From positions 88,242,862 through 88,306,861 of the forward strand of contig NC_065535.1 in NCBI RefSeq assembly GCF_932294415.1: a DNA stretch of 64,000 nt, in the 5' to 3' direction. The DNA is from Quercus robur. Its lineage: Eukaryota; Streptophyta; Magnoliopsida; Fagales; Fagaceae. The position numbers were made by a program, and so were the translations under genes. Positions 18,862-30,174 of the stretch are shown here, in pieces; position 1 is the stretch's first letter, and each line of letters starts with the position of its first letter. The notes under the pieces were generated by a model. It was given only the letters and a program-made list of their open reading frames with translations, ran no database searches and was not told where the DNA came from.

Positions 18862-20685
18862 AAAGATGAGTGCAGCATCTTATTGCTCTTGTACAAATGG
18901 AATCATTTCAAAATGCCAAATTTTGGAATTTGTGGAGTCGTGGACATAAAATACAATACAATACAATACAAGCTCATAAAAGTTGGGAGTGATGGATTTA
19001 ATGCATGGCCTACATAAACATAGCACCTAGTTCCAAAAATTTTTGGTTGAACTGAACACAAGCAAATTAGTAAGCTCAAAAGATTATCATGTCTTATAAA
19101 TGTTTTTTAACCCAACTAGTATCTGCTCAAAAAAAAAAAAAAAATCCAACTAGTATATTTGTTTTCGATTGGGTTTGGAGGTTATAGAGGGTAGGATTTG
19201 GATTGAGAGTCTTGTGCCCATTATTGTTGAGCCTAACATGAATTTAGGTTGCATTGGGTGATTTGGATCTAAATGTCTATTTGGGATCCGCTTATTTTGT
19301 TGAAATTAAAAAAAAAAATTGATGGTTTTTAGACCCCTTAAAACACAATTGAATTAACCTAGGTAATTAGCCAAGTTGTTACTTAGTCCAATTTAACAAA
19401 TCTAGGTTATCACAATCACAACGATCATATCATGCAAAGTAACGGAAAGATAAATAACACAAAGATATGATCACCTAGGAAACCAAACCGGTAAAAACCT
19501 GGAGAGGATTTAACCTAACTATCCTTAAGGTAAACCTAAATCCACTATCTTGAAATAATCGAAGTTCATACAATAAGACTTACAAGCCCCCACGCTCGAC
19601 TTCTTATTGCTACCCACCAGTAGAACTTACTGACACGATCACGTGCAAGTTCCGAATCCACGGACTCCTTCTTTCTTGAATTCACCACCAGATACAAGCA
19701 CACCTGCTTGTATTTCTTTAAACTTCAATGGCAGCAACTGAGTTGATCATCAAGGTGTAGATAATATCTCCTCCTTGAAACCCCTAAGTTTGTGTAAAGG
19801 AAAACTCTTCTAGATCTTACAAGAGATTTACACAAACAGTAATATGAGCAACACTAAAACGTGGCTAGGGTTTGCCTTTTATACTTATGACAAATTAGAA
19901 AACCCTAAACGTTTTAAACAAACTAGGGCTAAGTTGGAAATCTGCAGAAAAACGCATTCTGCCCGAGATTCGATCGATCGAGCCAGGCCGAAATGCACAG
20001 TAACTTCTGCATTAGCTCGATTCCAACTTTACATAAAAGATACAACTTTGAGCAAGACTAAACACTACTAATCATATTGTTTTGATCATGGTTTGCCAAC
20101 AATACACATTAGAATTCTAAATACATAAAAATTAAGTCTTTAGAACCTAACATTTTTTATGAAAATACTGTAGATAAAGGTTAGTATAAGACAACGTGTC
20201 TTTAATAATATGCATAAAGATGAGTGCAGCATCTTATTACTCTTGTACAAACAGAGTCATTTCAAAATGCCAGATTTTGGAATTTGTGGAGCCGTGGACA
20301 TGAAATACAATACAATACAAGCTCATAAAATTTGGGAGTGATGGATTAAATGCATGGCCTATAAACATAGCATCTAGTTCCAAAAATTTTCGGTTAAACC
20401 AAATACAAGCAAATTAGTAAGCTCAAACGATTATCATGTCTTATAAATGTTTTTTAACCCAACTAGTATCTGCTCAAAAAAAAAAAAATCCAACTAGTAT
20501 ATTTGTTTTCGATTGGGTTTGGAGGTTATAGAGGGTAGGATTTGGATTGAGAGTCTTGTGCCCATTATTGTTGATCCTGATGTGAATTTAGGATGCATTG
20601 GGTGATTTGGATCTAAAGGTTTGTTTGAGATCTGTTTATTTTGCTGAAACTAAATTTTTTTTTATAAAAGTACTATAGATAAAGG
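18827..20685. repeat. tandem duplication of a ~510-bp unit, first copy split by an LTR
   Basis: Unit 1 is 18827-19319 plus 20153-20180; unit 2 is 20181-20685. Both start TTAGTATAAGACAACGT and end TAGATAAAGG. Unit 1 contains the solo LTR of 19320-20152. Part of the unit is also related to 23285-23700 and 38525-38940, in the later segmental duplication. Confidence 0.85.
19320..20152 (-). mobile_element. solo copia-type LTR
   Basis: 833 bp with TG...CA ends. On the minus strand it starts TGTTAGGTTCTAAAGAC, similar in style to the copia LTR at 15240-16235 but a different family. No internal region or partner LTR is present, so it probably arose by recombination between two LTRs. I see no clean 5-bp duplication at the edges, which lie in A/T runs. 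Confidence 0.7.
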
Positions 20686-21261
20686 TAAAAGTCATAAATA
20701 GTATCAAAAAGTACAATGTAATCCCTGAATAGTAACAAAAATAAATTAAATAGTAAAATAAATTGGTAAAATTAATTATGTCAAACAGACACAAACTGGA
20801 ATTGGGGTGCATTTTTTAACATTGTTTCGATTTTCAAATGAGGTGAAATTATGAAAGACAACTTTAGCTAGTTGGAGGCATGTGCATTGCACAATTTTGG
20901 CCATGAAATGATAAAATATATATAATTTTATTGAGAAATAATGAATGTAAATTGAATCGAAGCCATACACGTGGTAATTAGACAAAGTAAGAAACATGAC
21001 TTTCTTCGCACAGTTTGTGAGGCCTACTACTGGCGGAAGAGGTATTTTCCTTTGAGGAATCATCCTCGAAGGCCTCTTCCACCATTGATTAAAAAAAAAA
21101 TTATTTGGAGTAGAAGGGTTTGTTCACATGACCAAGGATACTTTGACCAAGTATACTTGTTAGCTCTTTTTACTGTGCCATCATATCCGGCTTACGGGAA
21201 TTTATACAACCCAGATGGCATAAATTCATTGCCTCTCAAATTGAGAACCAATGGAATTTTA
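20686..21261. other. intergenic DNA with diverged duplicated segment
   Basis: About 20790-21000 is a diverged relative of 23640-23850 and 38880-39090 (shared TTTTGGCCATGAAATGAT). The following 21001-21260 has an open plus-strand frame ending PDGINSLPLKLRTNG, but I do not recognise it and it has no clear start, so I do not call it. Confidence 0.4.
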
Positions 21262-21410
21262 GGGAGTATTTAGTACATGTATTTAAAAATTAAAAATTGT
21301 TATTTGAAAATATGTGTGTAAATATGTGTGGGTAAAAAAATATGTAAAAGTACGTGTAATATTATTTTAAAACTAAAAATTATTGTTTGAAAAAAAATAC
21401 CAAACACCCC
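21262..21410. mobile_element. short MITE-like element
   Basis: About 149 bp with imperfect terminal inverted repeats (GGGAGTATTTAGTA at the left, rightmost bases ATACCAAACACCCC). The flanks ATTTTA and ATTATA are a weak candidate target duplication. hAT-type MITEs in plants often have such ends. Confidence 0.5.
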
Positions 21411-21508
21411 ATTATACTTCCACAGTTGATAAGTCTCATAAACCGTGGTAGAGGAAAATCAACCTCCTTAGTGACCTCATGATTTTCAAAAGGAAAAGCA
21501 TTCAAGTA

Positions 21509-21797
21509 GGTTGTGTTGTGTGTGTTATTGTAGGCTTGTGTGCTTATTAGTTATTATATAGTCCTTTGAGGTGGATGATTTTCCTTTGAGGGTCCCAAAA
21601 GCTCATTTATGGGGTTCCATAAATGAAATTTCATTTACGGGGGTTCCAAGTCAACCAATGAGCTTTTGGGACCCTCAAAGGAAAGGGAAGGAATAATGCT
21701 TTTAGAAAAGAAAATGGTTTGGGTAATGCTCTTTGGTGACCTCAAGACTATATAATAACTACTAAGCACACAAGCCTACAACACACACAACACAACC
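21509..21797. repeat. nested inverted repeat upstream of the small membrane-protein gene
   Basis: Outer arms 21509-21573 and 21734-21797 are about 64-65 bp and nearly complementary (right arm AAGCACACAAGCCTACAAC against left GTAGGCTTGTGTGCTT). Inner arms 21580-21606 and 21658-21684 are a perfect 27-bp inverted repeat (TTTCCTTTGAGGGTCCC outward). The right outer arm contains the TATA box of the downstream gene, so the left arm holds a mirrored TATA pointing away. It may be a foldback transposon or a partial inverted promoter duplication. Confidence 0.85.
21749..21757 (+). promoter_or_regulatory. TATA box of small membrane-protein gene, copy A
   Basis: TATATAATA lies about 90 bp before the ATG at 21847, so a start site near 21780 would give a short leader. 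It sits in the right arm of the inverted repeat. Confidence 0.5.
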
Positions 21798-21846
21798 CAA
21801 AACAGCTCCCTCCTGACTCCTTTTGAGCACCCTAAGCTAGCATAAC

Positions 21847-22249
21847 ATGGCTCCTCTCCCTTCCACTCCATCGTCCTCTTTGTCTTCTCCCCCGAACGGG
21901 TAACAATAGCTGAATATATCATTTATTAACATTTCTTTTCAAATTTTGTTTTTGTTTCTTCCAGTATTGATATAATTAATAAGTTTCCTCTTGTTACTGC
22001 AGAGAAGAAATGCCGTTACTTTTGGACGCTAAACTTGCTGCTCAAGTACTGAGCTTGATCATCCTCATCATCGCTCTCATCCTTGCACTACGTAAGTTTA
22101 CAACTACCAACACTGGTAGTGGTACCCAAACGCTTCCTGGCGGCCAGCGACAGCGTTACCATCAGCAGCGGCCAAGACAATATCCAACTCGCAGAAGTGA
22201 ACGTCTCCCCTGCCTGATGAGCACTGCAATATACTATATTGCCATGTAG
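21847..22249 (+). CDS. small predicted membrane protein, copy A
   Basis: Two exons, 21847-21899 and 22003-22249, join in frame (GG|A, Gly). The donor is GTAACA and the acceptor TTACTGCAG. The product is 99 residues: a Ser/Pro-rich start (MAPLPSTPSSSLSS), one hydrophobic helix within LAAQVLSLIILIIALILALR, then a polar tail. Compared with copy B at 37083, copy A has a net 4-base insertion near 22143, so everything after about residue 63 is read in another frame and the tail is longer and basic. I do not recognise the family. The tail change suggests loss of constraint or a recent change; a TATA box supports transcription. Confidence 0.6.
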
Positions 22250-24225
22250 GCTTCATCTTTACAGCTTGTTTTGGAGAAAATCACCTTCATGCTTTAATTA
22301 AGTTGGTTAGTTAATTAGTTTGAATTGCGTGAAATAAACTGTCTGTACGAGGCTTGCAGTTTGCTGCTTGTTCTGTATTATTTTCATATTTTGTTCATTT
22401 CCTTTTCTTTCTTTTCTTTTTTTGGGTTCATTCTGCTATGCTTTGTAATATGCTCCGTTTGATTGAATTATGAAAAGGTGATTTTACTCCAAACCTTCCT
22501 GGTTGTGTATATTTCTCATTGTTTTTGTACAAGTCATGCACTGGGTTTACTCCAAAACTTGCTTCTTTTGGTTTTTTGGTGCAGAAAAACGTGCTGACGT
22601 TTATGATACTGAATTCCTTCTTAATTAGATTTTTTTTTTTTTTTTTCTTTAAAAAAAAGTGTGGATTTGGGCTTTTTCTTTCTGTTGACCATTTGGGAAA
22701 TTTTCATACCGGAAATTGATTTGGGCCTCCAAATCCTTAACTTCCATTTTGGGCTCTCAAAAAATCAAAATAAAGATATGGATTTGGATGGATCTATATG
22801 AAAGCCCCAAATCAGAATGGAAAGGAGAGTCCAAATAAAAAAATAAAAAAAAAAAGGAAAGGAGAGGTCACTTTTTTTTTAATTTTCGTTTTTGGCATGG
22901 TTCTCAGTGGTTTCCCTAATTTCCAATCAGCGATTATGATTTATGCATATTCAATTGCTCTTTCGAATAATTATTAGAGAGAAAAAAAAAATGCTCCTTT
23001 AGGATGATTTTTTTTTTTTTTTTTTGATAGGCTCTTTGGGATGATGGGTTGTCTTTTGGTTATGTTTACCTTGTCCATTTGGCATCTACTCTTGCCTTTG
23101 ATTACTCTTTTGGGATAATGGAGTAATGTTATTATATGTATAAACATTTTTACAAATAGTTGATGTGGTAAATTTTTATTGCTTCTTATTTGAGCCAACT
23201 ACTAACATCATATTTTCACTTATCAATAACCAACCATTATATCAACAATTTATAAAATAGTTTGTGAATTTAAATTTCCTTAATTATGTCGTACGAACGA
23301 ATTTGGTACCAAATGCCAGATTTGGGTGGTGGACAAAATAAAATACAATACAAGTTTATGAAAGTTGGGAAGTGATGGATTTAATGCGTGGCCCACAAAC
23401 AGAAAATCCAGTTCCAAAATTTTGGGTTGAACTGAACAAAAGAAGATTCATAAGCCCAGAAATTTATCATGTCTTATAAATTATTTTTGACCCAACTAGT
23501 ATGTATGTTTTCGATTAGGTGTAGAGGGTATAGAGGGTAGGATTTGGATTGAGAGTCTTGTACCAATTATTGTTGAGCCTGACGTGAATTTACGCTGGAT
23601 TGGGTCTTAATTAATTAGGGATTGTACAAACTGGCCCAAGGGGGGCAATTTTTAACATTGTTCGATTTTCAAATTTATGTGAAATTATGAAAGACAACTT
23701 TAACTAATTGAAAGCCATGCATTGAACGATTTTGGCCATGAAATGATGAATTACAGTATAATTTTACTGAGAAATAATGAATATAAATTGAATAGATGCC
23801 ATACTAAAAGTGGTAATTAGATAAGGAATTGTAGAAAGTAGAAACATGACTTCTAAAACCCAATAAAGATCGATAGAATATGAAGGCAAGGTAGATAATA
23901 AGAAAGCAATGACCAACAAAAAGGATATTGGAGAAGAACCTATCATATAAACAATCAGGAACAAAATGAATCACATAAGCTCATGAATAGACACATATAG
24001 ATAAAAACCGTGGCGGAGCCAGAAATTTATATTTGAGAGGCCATGTATAAATTTTTTTGTGTGCATGAAATGTAAAATAGTAATATACAATAATACTTCA
24101 TAATTGAATATGTATAAACAAAAGTATATTTAATTAAAATTAAACAATCATTCAAATGTCAGTACATAAAAAAATATAATAAACAACAACTAAATACATG
24201 TGTATATATTGTTTATAATATATTG
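22250..24225. other. 3' flank of copy A, duplicated non-coding DNA
   Basis: The first few hundred bases are probably 3' untranslated region. The rest is AT-rich and matches 37450-39465. No further gene is visible. 23285-23860 belongs to the same family as 20220-21000. Confidence 0.5.
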
Positions 24226-24230
24226 ATTAT

Positions 24231-24907
24231 TGTGAGGCCTGAAATATGAGGTCCCAGCCCACTTTGTATTAAGGGCCCAAAGCCCAGGCCAAGGAGCCCT
24301 ACAGCCGAGAACGTATGATGAAAGCCCCTTAAAAGCCCAAGGATGTGGCTGAAGACGATCTCACGCTCAATACCTCATAAAACGCCTGAAGAAAAGGACA
24401 AATTCAGTACAAGAGCAGTACAAGGGAGAAAGCTGCCAACACCGTAATGTGGAGCCCTGCACCTGACAAGCCCATACTCCAGACCATGCTATTTAACTTT
24501 TCCCAACCACTCTGACGTCTGGATTGATAGGACGAGTCATTACCCCAAAAAGGAAAAACTGACATGTAGATGAGGAACGGGAAGTAAACACTAGTATAAA
24601 AGGGAAAGAGAGCTAAGAGAGAAGGGGGGGGGGGATAGAAGGATCCTACAAAAAAGAAGAATGGTGAGAATGCGATGCTCCTCGGACTAAGTCTGAGGAG
24701 TCAAACCCTTAAAGCTACATCGATGTAAGGCTTAGCTATTCAGGCCAAACCTACCTTTGTATGAGCTCTCGTAAAATCAGGACCAGACCGTTGCCCGGCG
24801 ACCAAGGGCAAGCCTTTCAAACCCACTCTCTACAAATCATATTGTTCGGGCCCTTTACATATGAGCCCAACGTCATTCTTGGGTCGTTAAATAATCGTGT
24901 CCCTACA
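24231..24907 (+). repeat. element 2, 5' LTR
   Basis: 677 bp. By eye it differs from the 3' LTR at roughly 20-22 positions, mostly transitions, about 3%. It has a TATA box TATAAAA at 24595-24601 and, about 80 bp later, an 11-bp-stem hairpin at 24678-24700 that carries one mismatch here. Confidence 0.9.
24595..24601 (+). promoter_or_regulatory. LTR TATA box, element 2
   Basis: TATAAAA within the 5' LTR, repeated at 28155-28161 in the 3' LTR. This is the expected core promoter for element transcription, placing the RNA start about 30 bp downstream. Confidence 0.55.
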
Positions 24908-25163
24908 ATTGGCGCCGTCTGTGGGAAGGCTTGCGCGTTGGCGCAGGTGGTGGTGGAGTCAAGCCTCTATCAAGCAAAGGTCTACAAAGTCCCCTCCATT
25001 TCCAGCGACATGCAGTTGTTGCTCGAACATAAATTTCCGCTAGGGGCTACGCTTCACAGTGCCGATGGTACGGGCAGCTCTAGGGGCTTCTAACATCAAG
25101 CTAACTCTCCCCACTTTGGTCGAGGGGATAACCTTCGAAAAATAAGCAAATAAATAAACAATA

Positions 25164-26395
25164 CAAGTTTTGGACATAACCAAGGCCTTGTATGGTCCTC
25201 GGACTCAAGCCTATGGGGAAACCAACTACTTAGAAGAAAAACTACAAGTTTTGGACAGAACCAAGGCCTTGTATGGTCCTCGGACTCAAGCCTATGGGAA
25301 AACCAACTACTTAGAAGAAAAACTACAAGTTTTGGACAGAACTAAGGCCTTGTATGGTCCTCAGACTCAAGCCTATGGGAAAACCAACTACTTAGAAGAA
25401 AAACTACAAGTTTTGGACAGAACCAAGGCCTTGTATGGTCCTCGGACTCAAGCCTATGGGAAAACCAACTACTTAGAAGAAAAACTACAAGTTTTGGACA
25501 GAACCAAGGCCTTGTATGGTCCTCGGACTCAAGCCTATGGGGAAACCAACTACTTAAAAGAAAAAATACAAGTTTTGGACAGAACCAAGGCCTTGTATGG
25601 TCCTCGGGCTCAAGCCTATGGGGAAACCAACTACTTATCAGAAAAAATACAAGTTTTGGACAGAACCAAGGCCTTGTACGGTCCTCAGATTCAAGCCTAT
25701 GGGAAAACCAACTACTTAGAAGAAAAACTACAAGTTTTGGACAGAACCAAGGCCTTGTATGGTCCTCGGACTCAAGCCTATGGGGAAACCAACTACTTAA
25801 AAGAAAAACTACAAGTTTTGGACAGAACCAAAGCCTTGTATGGTCCTCAGACTCAAGCCTATGGGAAAACCAACTACTTAGAAGAAAAACTACAAGTTTT
25901 GGACAGAACCAAGGCCTTGTATGGTCCTCGGACTCAAGCCTATGGGAAAACCAACTACTTAGAAGAAAAACTACAAGTTTTGGACAGAACCAAGGCCTTG
26001 TATGGTTCTCGGACTCAAGCCTATGGGGAAACCAACTACTTAAAAGAAAAAATACAAGTTTTGAACAAAACCAAGGCCTTGTATGGTCCTCGGACTCAAG
26101 CCTATGGGGAAACCAACTACTTAAAAGAAAAAATACCAGTTTTGAACAGAACCAAGGCCTTGTATGGTCCTCGGACTCAAGCCTATAGGGAAACCAACTA
26201 CTTAGAAGAAAAACTACAAGTTTTGGACAGAACCAAGGCCTTGTATGGTCCTCGGACTCAAGCCTATGGGGAAAACAACTACTTAAAAGAAAAAATACAA
26301 GTTTTGGACAGAACCAAGGCCTTATATGGTCCTCGGACTCAAGCCTATGAGGAAACCAATTACTTAAAAGAAAAAATGCAAGTTTTGGGCACAAC
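25164..26395 (+). repeat. 15-copy tandem array of the 81-bp monomer
   Basis: The start phrase CAAGTTTTGGAC recurs exactly every 81 bp from 25164 to 26379 (15 full units and a partial one). Units differ by scattered substitutions but no indels. One plus-strand frame stays open for 472 codons and one minus-strand frame for 374, as expected when a stop-free unit is a multiple of three. The plus frame begins at TTG with an upstream stop and has no ATG before the last unit. Of the substitutions I could sort by eye, most change the amino acid and only about five are silent, close to neutral expectation. The monomer is clearly homologous to the one in element 1. Confidence 0.95.
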
Positions 26396-27790
26396 CCGGT
26401 GCAATCAAACCTCGGTCCTCGGAGCAGAGGCCAGGTATTATGGAAAACACGGCCAATGTTCCACACTACTCGGCAACCCTCTCGGATGGATTATTTTGGG
26501 TTCCTCATTCTCGGGCACCTACCTCACGCGCATTGCGGTACACTCAACCGTTATCTCGGTTAGTCTCATAAGTTTAATTTGCTATTGATTGGTGTTATTA
26601 CATTTGATAGTTTCAATAAGTTCAAATTGGTAGTTTTTTTGTCACAAGGGTTCCTGTCCTAACTATCATTAAAGGAAAATATACCTGTAGCATACTCATT
26701 CACCAAGTAATTGCCGCAGAAAAGAAAAATATTTAGAGGGAAACAAATTCATCTTTTATTAGCACAAAGAAACAGTACAGCGTACAATGAAAAAGCTTGA
26801 ATAAGCTTATACTAAAAGCTAATTACATAAGCGGAAAGAAAAGATACAAGAGAGTGAAGAAAAAGCCGAAGAAGAGGTGCAGAGAAGAGGGATGCTGCCA
26901 TTCCGAAATGTTGTCTAAGGAGACCATTCCTCAATACTTTTACATGCCTACGACTCGGGCAATAAAAGAACCCAACTTGGGGCTTGCACCGTAGAAGAAA
27001 AGGTGCAGAGAGCCCAACTTCGGGTTAGCACCATTGAAGAAAGGGTGCAGGGAACCGGAAGTTGATGAGCGTTCGTATAACCACGCCTGCAATAGAGCAG
27101 ACGACGCTGATGGCGGAAAACCTTACTTCTGACGCACCAAGAATCTGATGCGACCAGTACCTGCTTCGGATTTTGACTGAAAGAAGGAGAAATACAATTT
27201 CCCCCTTATCAAAATGAAGGATTATCTTGAATCTGTGCCTCCCCTATCCAGACCACATCACCTTGAGTCTCGGAAGGATTCGGTGCCTCTGAAGCGGGTG
27301 AAAATCCTTCATCTCCACCCGTGCCTCAAACATATTGCTCTGAGGCTGGATGGCACTGGAAATGGAGATTGTGAATATGGCGGAAGGATTATGATTCTGA
27401 AGGGAGCAGAAGGGTTTATATGCAAGGGGAGTGACCCCTTATCCTATTTATATAGAGAGCAAACCAGTGGCATTTAATCCATGCAAGTTTCCAATAAGCG
27501 CTACAGACAAGACGGTCTTGGCACAATTTCCAACACCATCTGCAACCACAAGGTTTGAATAACCTCGTGAAGGAAACGTATTAATGGCGCGCTTTGAGCA
27601 CTGAAACGTTGAGGACGCCGCGCAAGAAAACCTAAAGGGATGTCTCACAAATTTGGCGCGCCCCCCATGCAAACAAAAAAACCCCAGCATTAAAGAAATG
27701 TTGAGTTGGGCCAATCATGGTTTGGGCCTAACATTATCAAAACCCTCCTCCCCAACAACAAGGCCGAGCAGTAGGATTTTGAGGGGCTAT
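26396..27790 (+). other. element 2 non-coding 3' module
   Basis: No recognisable protein. It carries GCTTCGGATTTTGACTGAAAG at about 27163-27183 and a TTTATATAG site near 27441-27449, the same module that occurs twice in element 1. It ends in the purine-rich tract at the 3' LTR. Confidence 0.6.
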
Positions 27791-28469
27791 TGTGGGGCCC
27801 GAAATCTGAGGTCCCAGCCCACTTTGTATTAAGGGCCCAAAGCCCAGGCCGAGGAGCCCTACTGCCGAGAACGTATGATGAAAGCCCCTTAAAAGCCTAA
27901 GGATGTGGCCGAAGACGATCTCACGCTCAACACCTCATAAAACGCCTGAAGAAAAGGACAAACTCAGTACAAGAGCAGTACAAGGGAGAAAGCTGCCAAC
28001 ACCGTAATGTGGAGCCCTGCACCTGACAAGCCTATACTCCAGACCATGCTATTTAACTTTTCCCAACCACTCTGACGTATGGATTGATAGGACGAGTCAT
28101 TACCCCAAAAAGGAAAAATTGACACGTAGATGAGGAACGGGAAGTAAACACTAGTATAAAAGGGAAAGAGAGCTGAGAGAGAATGGGGGGGGGGGGGATA
28201 GAAGGATCCTACAAAAAAGAAGAATGGTGAGAATGCGATGCTCCTCGGACTAAGTCCGAGGAGTCAAACCCTTAAACTACATCGATGTAAGGCTTAGCTA
28301 TTCAGGCCAAACCTACCTTTGTATGAGCTTTCGTAAAATCAGGACCAGACCGTTGCCCGACGACCAAGGGCAAGCCTTTCAAACCCACTCTCTACAAATC
28401 ATATTGTTTGGGCCCTTTACATACGAGCCCAACGTCATTCTTGGGTCATTAAATAATCGTGTCCCTACA
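27791..28469 (+). repeat. element 2, 3' LTR
   Basis: 679 bp, begins TGTGGGGCCC and ends GTGTCCCTACA. It has a perfect-arm hairpin at 28241-28263 (CTCCTCGGACT, one base, AGTCCGAGGAG) downstream of TATA at 28155-28161. Confidence 0.9.
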
Positions 28470-28474
28470 ATTAT

Positions 28475-29990
28475 TATAATGATAAATAATATATTATAAG
28501 GAATTTAAAAAAGACAGCAATGAAAAGAAAAAAAAAATTAAAATAAAGAAAATACAAATACCTGGAAAGTGTTAAAAACTTATGGGTCAGCCGGTTAGTC
28601 GATCTTAGGGGCATAGAAAGAGCACTGTACACTGCACAAGCATGGAAACTTCACAAATTGAGTCATAAATTGAGGGGCACGGCAATGAGTCACGCAATGA
28701 CAATGACAATAACAATGACAAAGATAAAGGGAGAAAATCACTATTTCTTGTCTAAATTTGAACAAATAGTACTACAAAACTTTTACTTTTAAACTGATAA
28801 CAAAGCTTTGATTGAATGTCAATTTAAGAGTGTTCAACAATCTTAAGCCACTTGGAATTTTTTATGTCAAACTTGAAAAAAAAAAAAAAAAAAACATTAA
28901 ACAACATTAGAAAAATATTACTGATTTATAAGCTGAATAGACAATTATAGATTACAAAACTTTTTTGTCTAATGATCCAAATAATATGAAATTGGTGTCA
29001 TTGAAAATTAAATTTTAATAACTTCCTAACAATATTAAGATCGCCTACAATGGAGATTAAGAAGACCACCATTTGATAACAATAAGTGATTATACTGAGA
29101 GAAAAAAGATAACATTTGGAATACGTGTCAAAAAATGAAAAAAAATAAATCTTAATAACCATTAAAACATGCCAAATGTCATACTTAATTTTATTTTATT
29201 TATTAGTTAAGTTAAGTCAGGTGGGTCAAGTGAAATTTCATTAATCTGCCGCCCACTTTAACCCATTTGATCAACCAACCCATGGCCTTTCCGGTCAAGT
29301 CAAACAAGTAGGCAATTTTCTTAAAATTACATTGAAGTTTTGAATTTACGTTGATGGTCACTCTTTAATAACCAAATCAAAATCAATAAATCTAAAGTTA
29401 CCGTAATTTTTACAAAATATTTCACAATAATTAAGATGAAAAATTGTGAATAATAGATAATAAAGTGGTGTCAATAATAAGATCAAATAAAAATCCATCA
29501 ACTCAAATAAGAACTATTGTAACATTCTAGCATTATTGAATCAAAACAATTCATGTGATACAAAAAGGAGGGTCAAAATAACTAAATAATAATCTGGGTA
29601 AAATATGAGAAATTATTAGGTTCATCGAAGGATGGCTGAAGTGGTCATTTTTAGCCCTTCCAACTAATAATACGATACTATTTATGCAAATATGATATCA
29701 CCAGGTGATTTTTTTTCTTGATTAAAAAATTGACTCACATGTCTGTATACATGATATCGTTTCATTGATTGGAAGAACCATTTTAGCTGTCTTTTCGGTG
29801 GACTTAATAATTTTCGTAAAATAATGTTAAAACTTCTAATTTAGACCAATGACAGCTAAGTTCAAGACATTTCAAAACTGACAAACTTTACCATAAACTA
29901 TCACTCATAACAATTACTTATTTTTCTCCGCTCGATAATTTGGGGATAACTAGTTTTCTTGCAAAGGATAACAATATTTATCCACACACA

Positions 29991-30034
<44 letters not shown>

Positions 30035-30110
30035 AGATAAAATGAAGAAGCCACACGTGTGTTGACAGGTGGCTAACTATAGAAGCTCCATCCACGCCTA
30101 AAATACAACC
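28475..30110. other. duplicated non-coding DNA upstream of the F-box gene
   Basis: Matches 39470-41016. AT-rich with no gene. A CA repeat followed by a long A tract lies at about 29983-30033 in this copy and is absent from the other. Confidence 0.6.
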
Positions 30111-30117
30111 TATCTAG

Positions 30118-30124
30118 TATAAAG
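30118..30124 (+). promoter_or_regulatory. possible TATA box of the F-box gene
   Basis: TATAAAG 51 bp before the ATG at 30175. A second TATAAA follows at about 30125. The spacing would give a very short leader, so the assignment is tentative. Confidence 0.35.
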
Positions 30125-30174
30125 TATAAACTACAAGTTCAAAACCAGAAAGACAAAGTTGAACCGATATCAGA

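Larger units (their letters stand above)
24226..28474 (+). mobile_element. non-autonomous LTR retrotransposon with 81-bp array (element 2)
   Basis: Element 24231-28469 flanked by the perfect duplication ATTAT (24226-24230 and 28470-28474). Order: 5' LTR 24231-24907, primer-site-like TGGCGCCGTCTGTGGG at 24910-24925 (first 9 bases match a tRNA-Asp-type site), leader, 81-bp array 25164-26395, non-coding 3' module, purine-rich tract GGATTTTGAGGGGCTAT at 27774-27790, 3' LTR 27791-28469. No gag or pol. It shares layout, purine tract and 81-bp monomer with element 1, but its LTRs are largely different apart from the TGTGAGGCC start and GTGTCCCTACA end. The paralogous site near 39466 is empty, which confirms the boundaries. 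Confidence 0.93.
21846..30103. repeat. segmental duplication, block 1 in unit 1
   Basis: Matches 37083-41016 along its length, in the same orientation. It starts at the ATG of the small membrane-protein gene and ends about 70 bp before the F-box ATG. Subtracting the inserted LTR element (24231-28469 plus one 5-bp duplication) leaves about 4.0 kb, against 3.9 kb in the other copy. Sequence differences are frequent but the copies align easily by eye. Confidence 0.9.

Noticed and set aside
20971..21273. 100-residue open frame ending PDGINSLPLKLRTNG
   Set aside because: No recognisable family or convincing start, and it begins in sequence shared with duplicated non-coding DNA.
25342..26466. 374-residue minus-strand frame across the element 2 array
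   Set aside because: It is the other strand of the same tandem array and lies antisense to the element. No sign of coding constraint.
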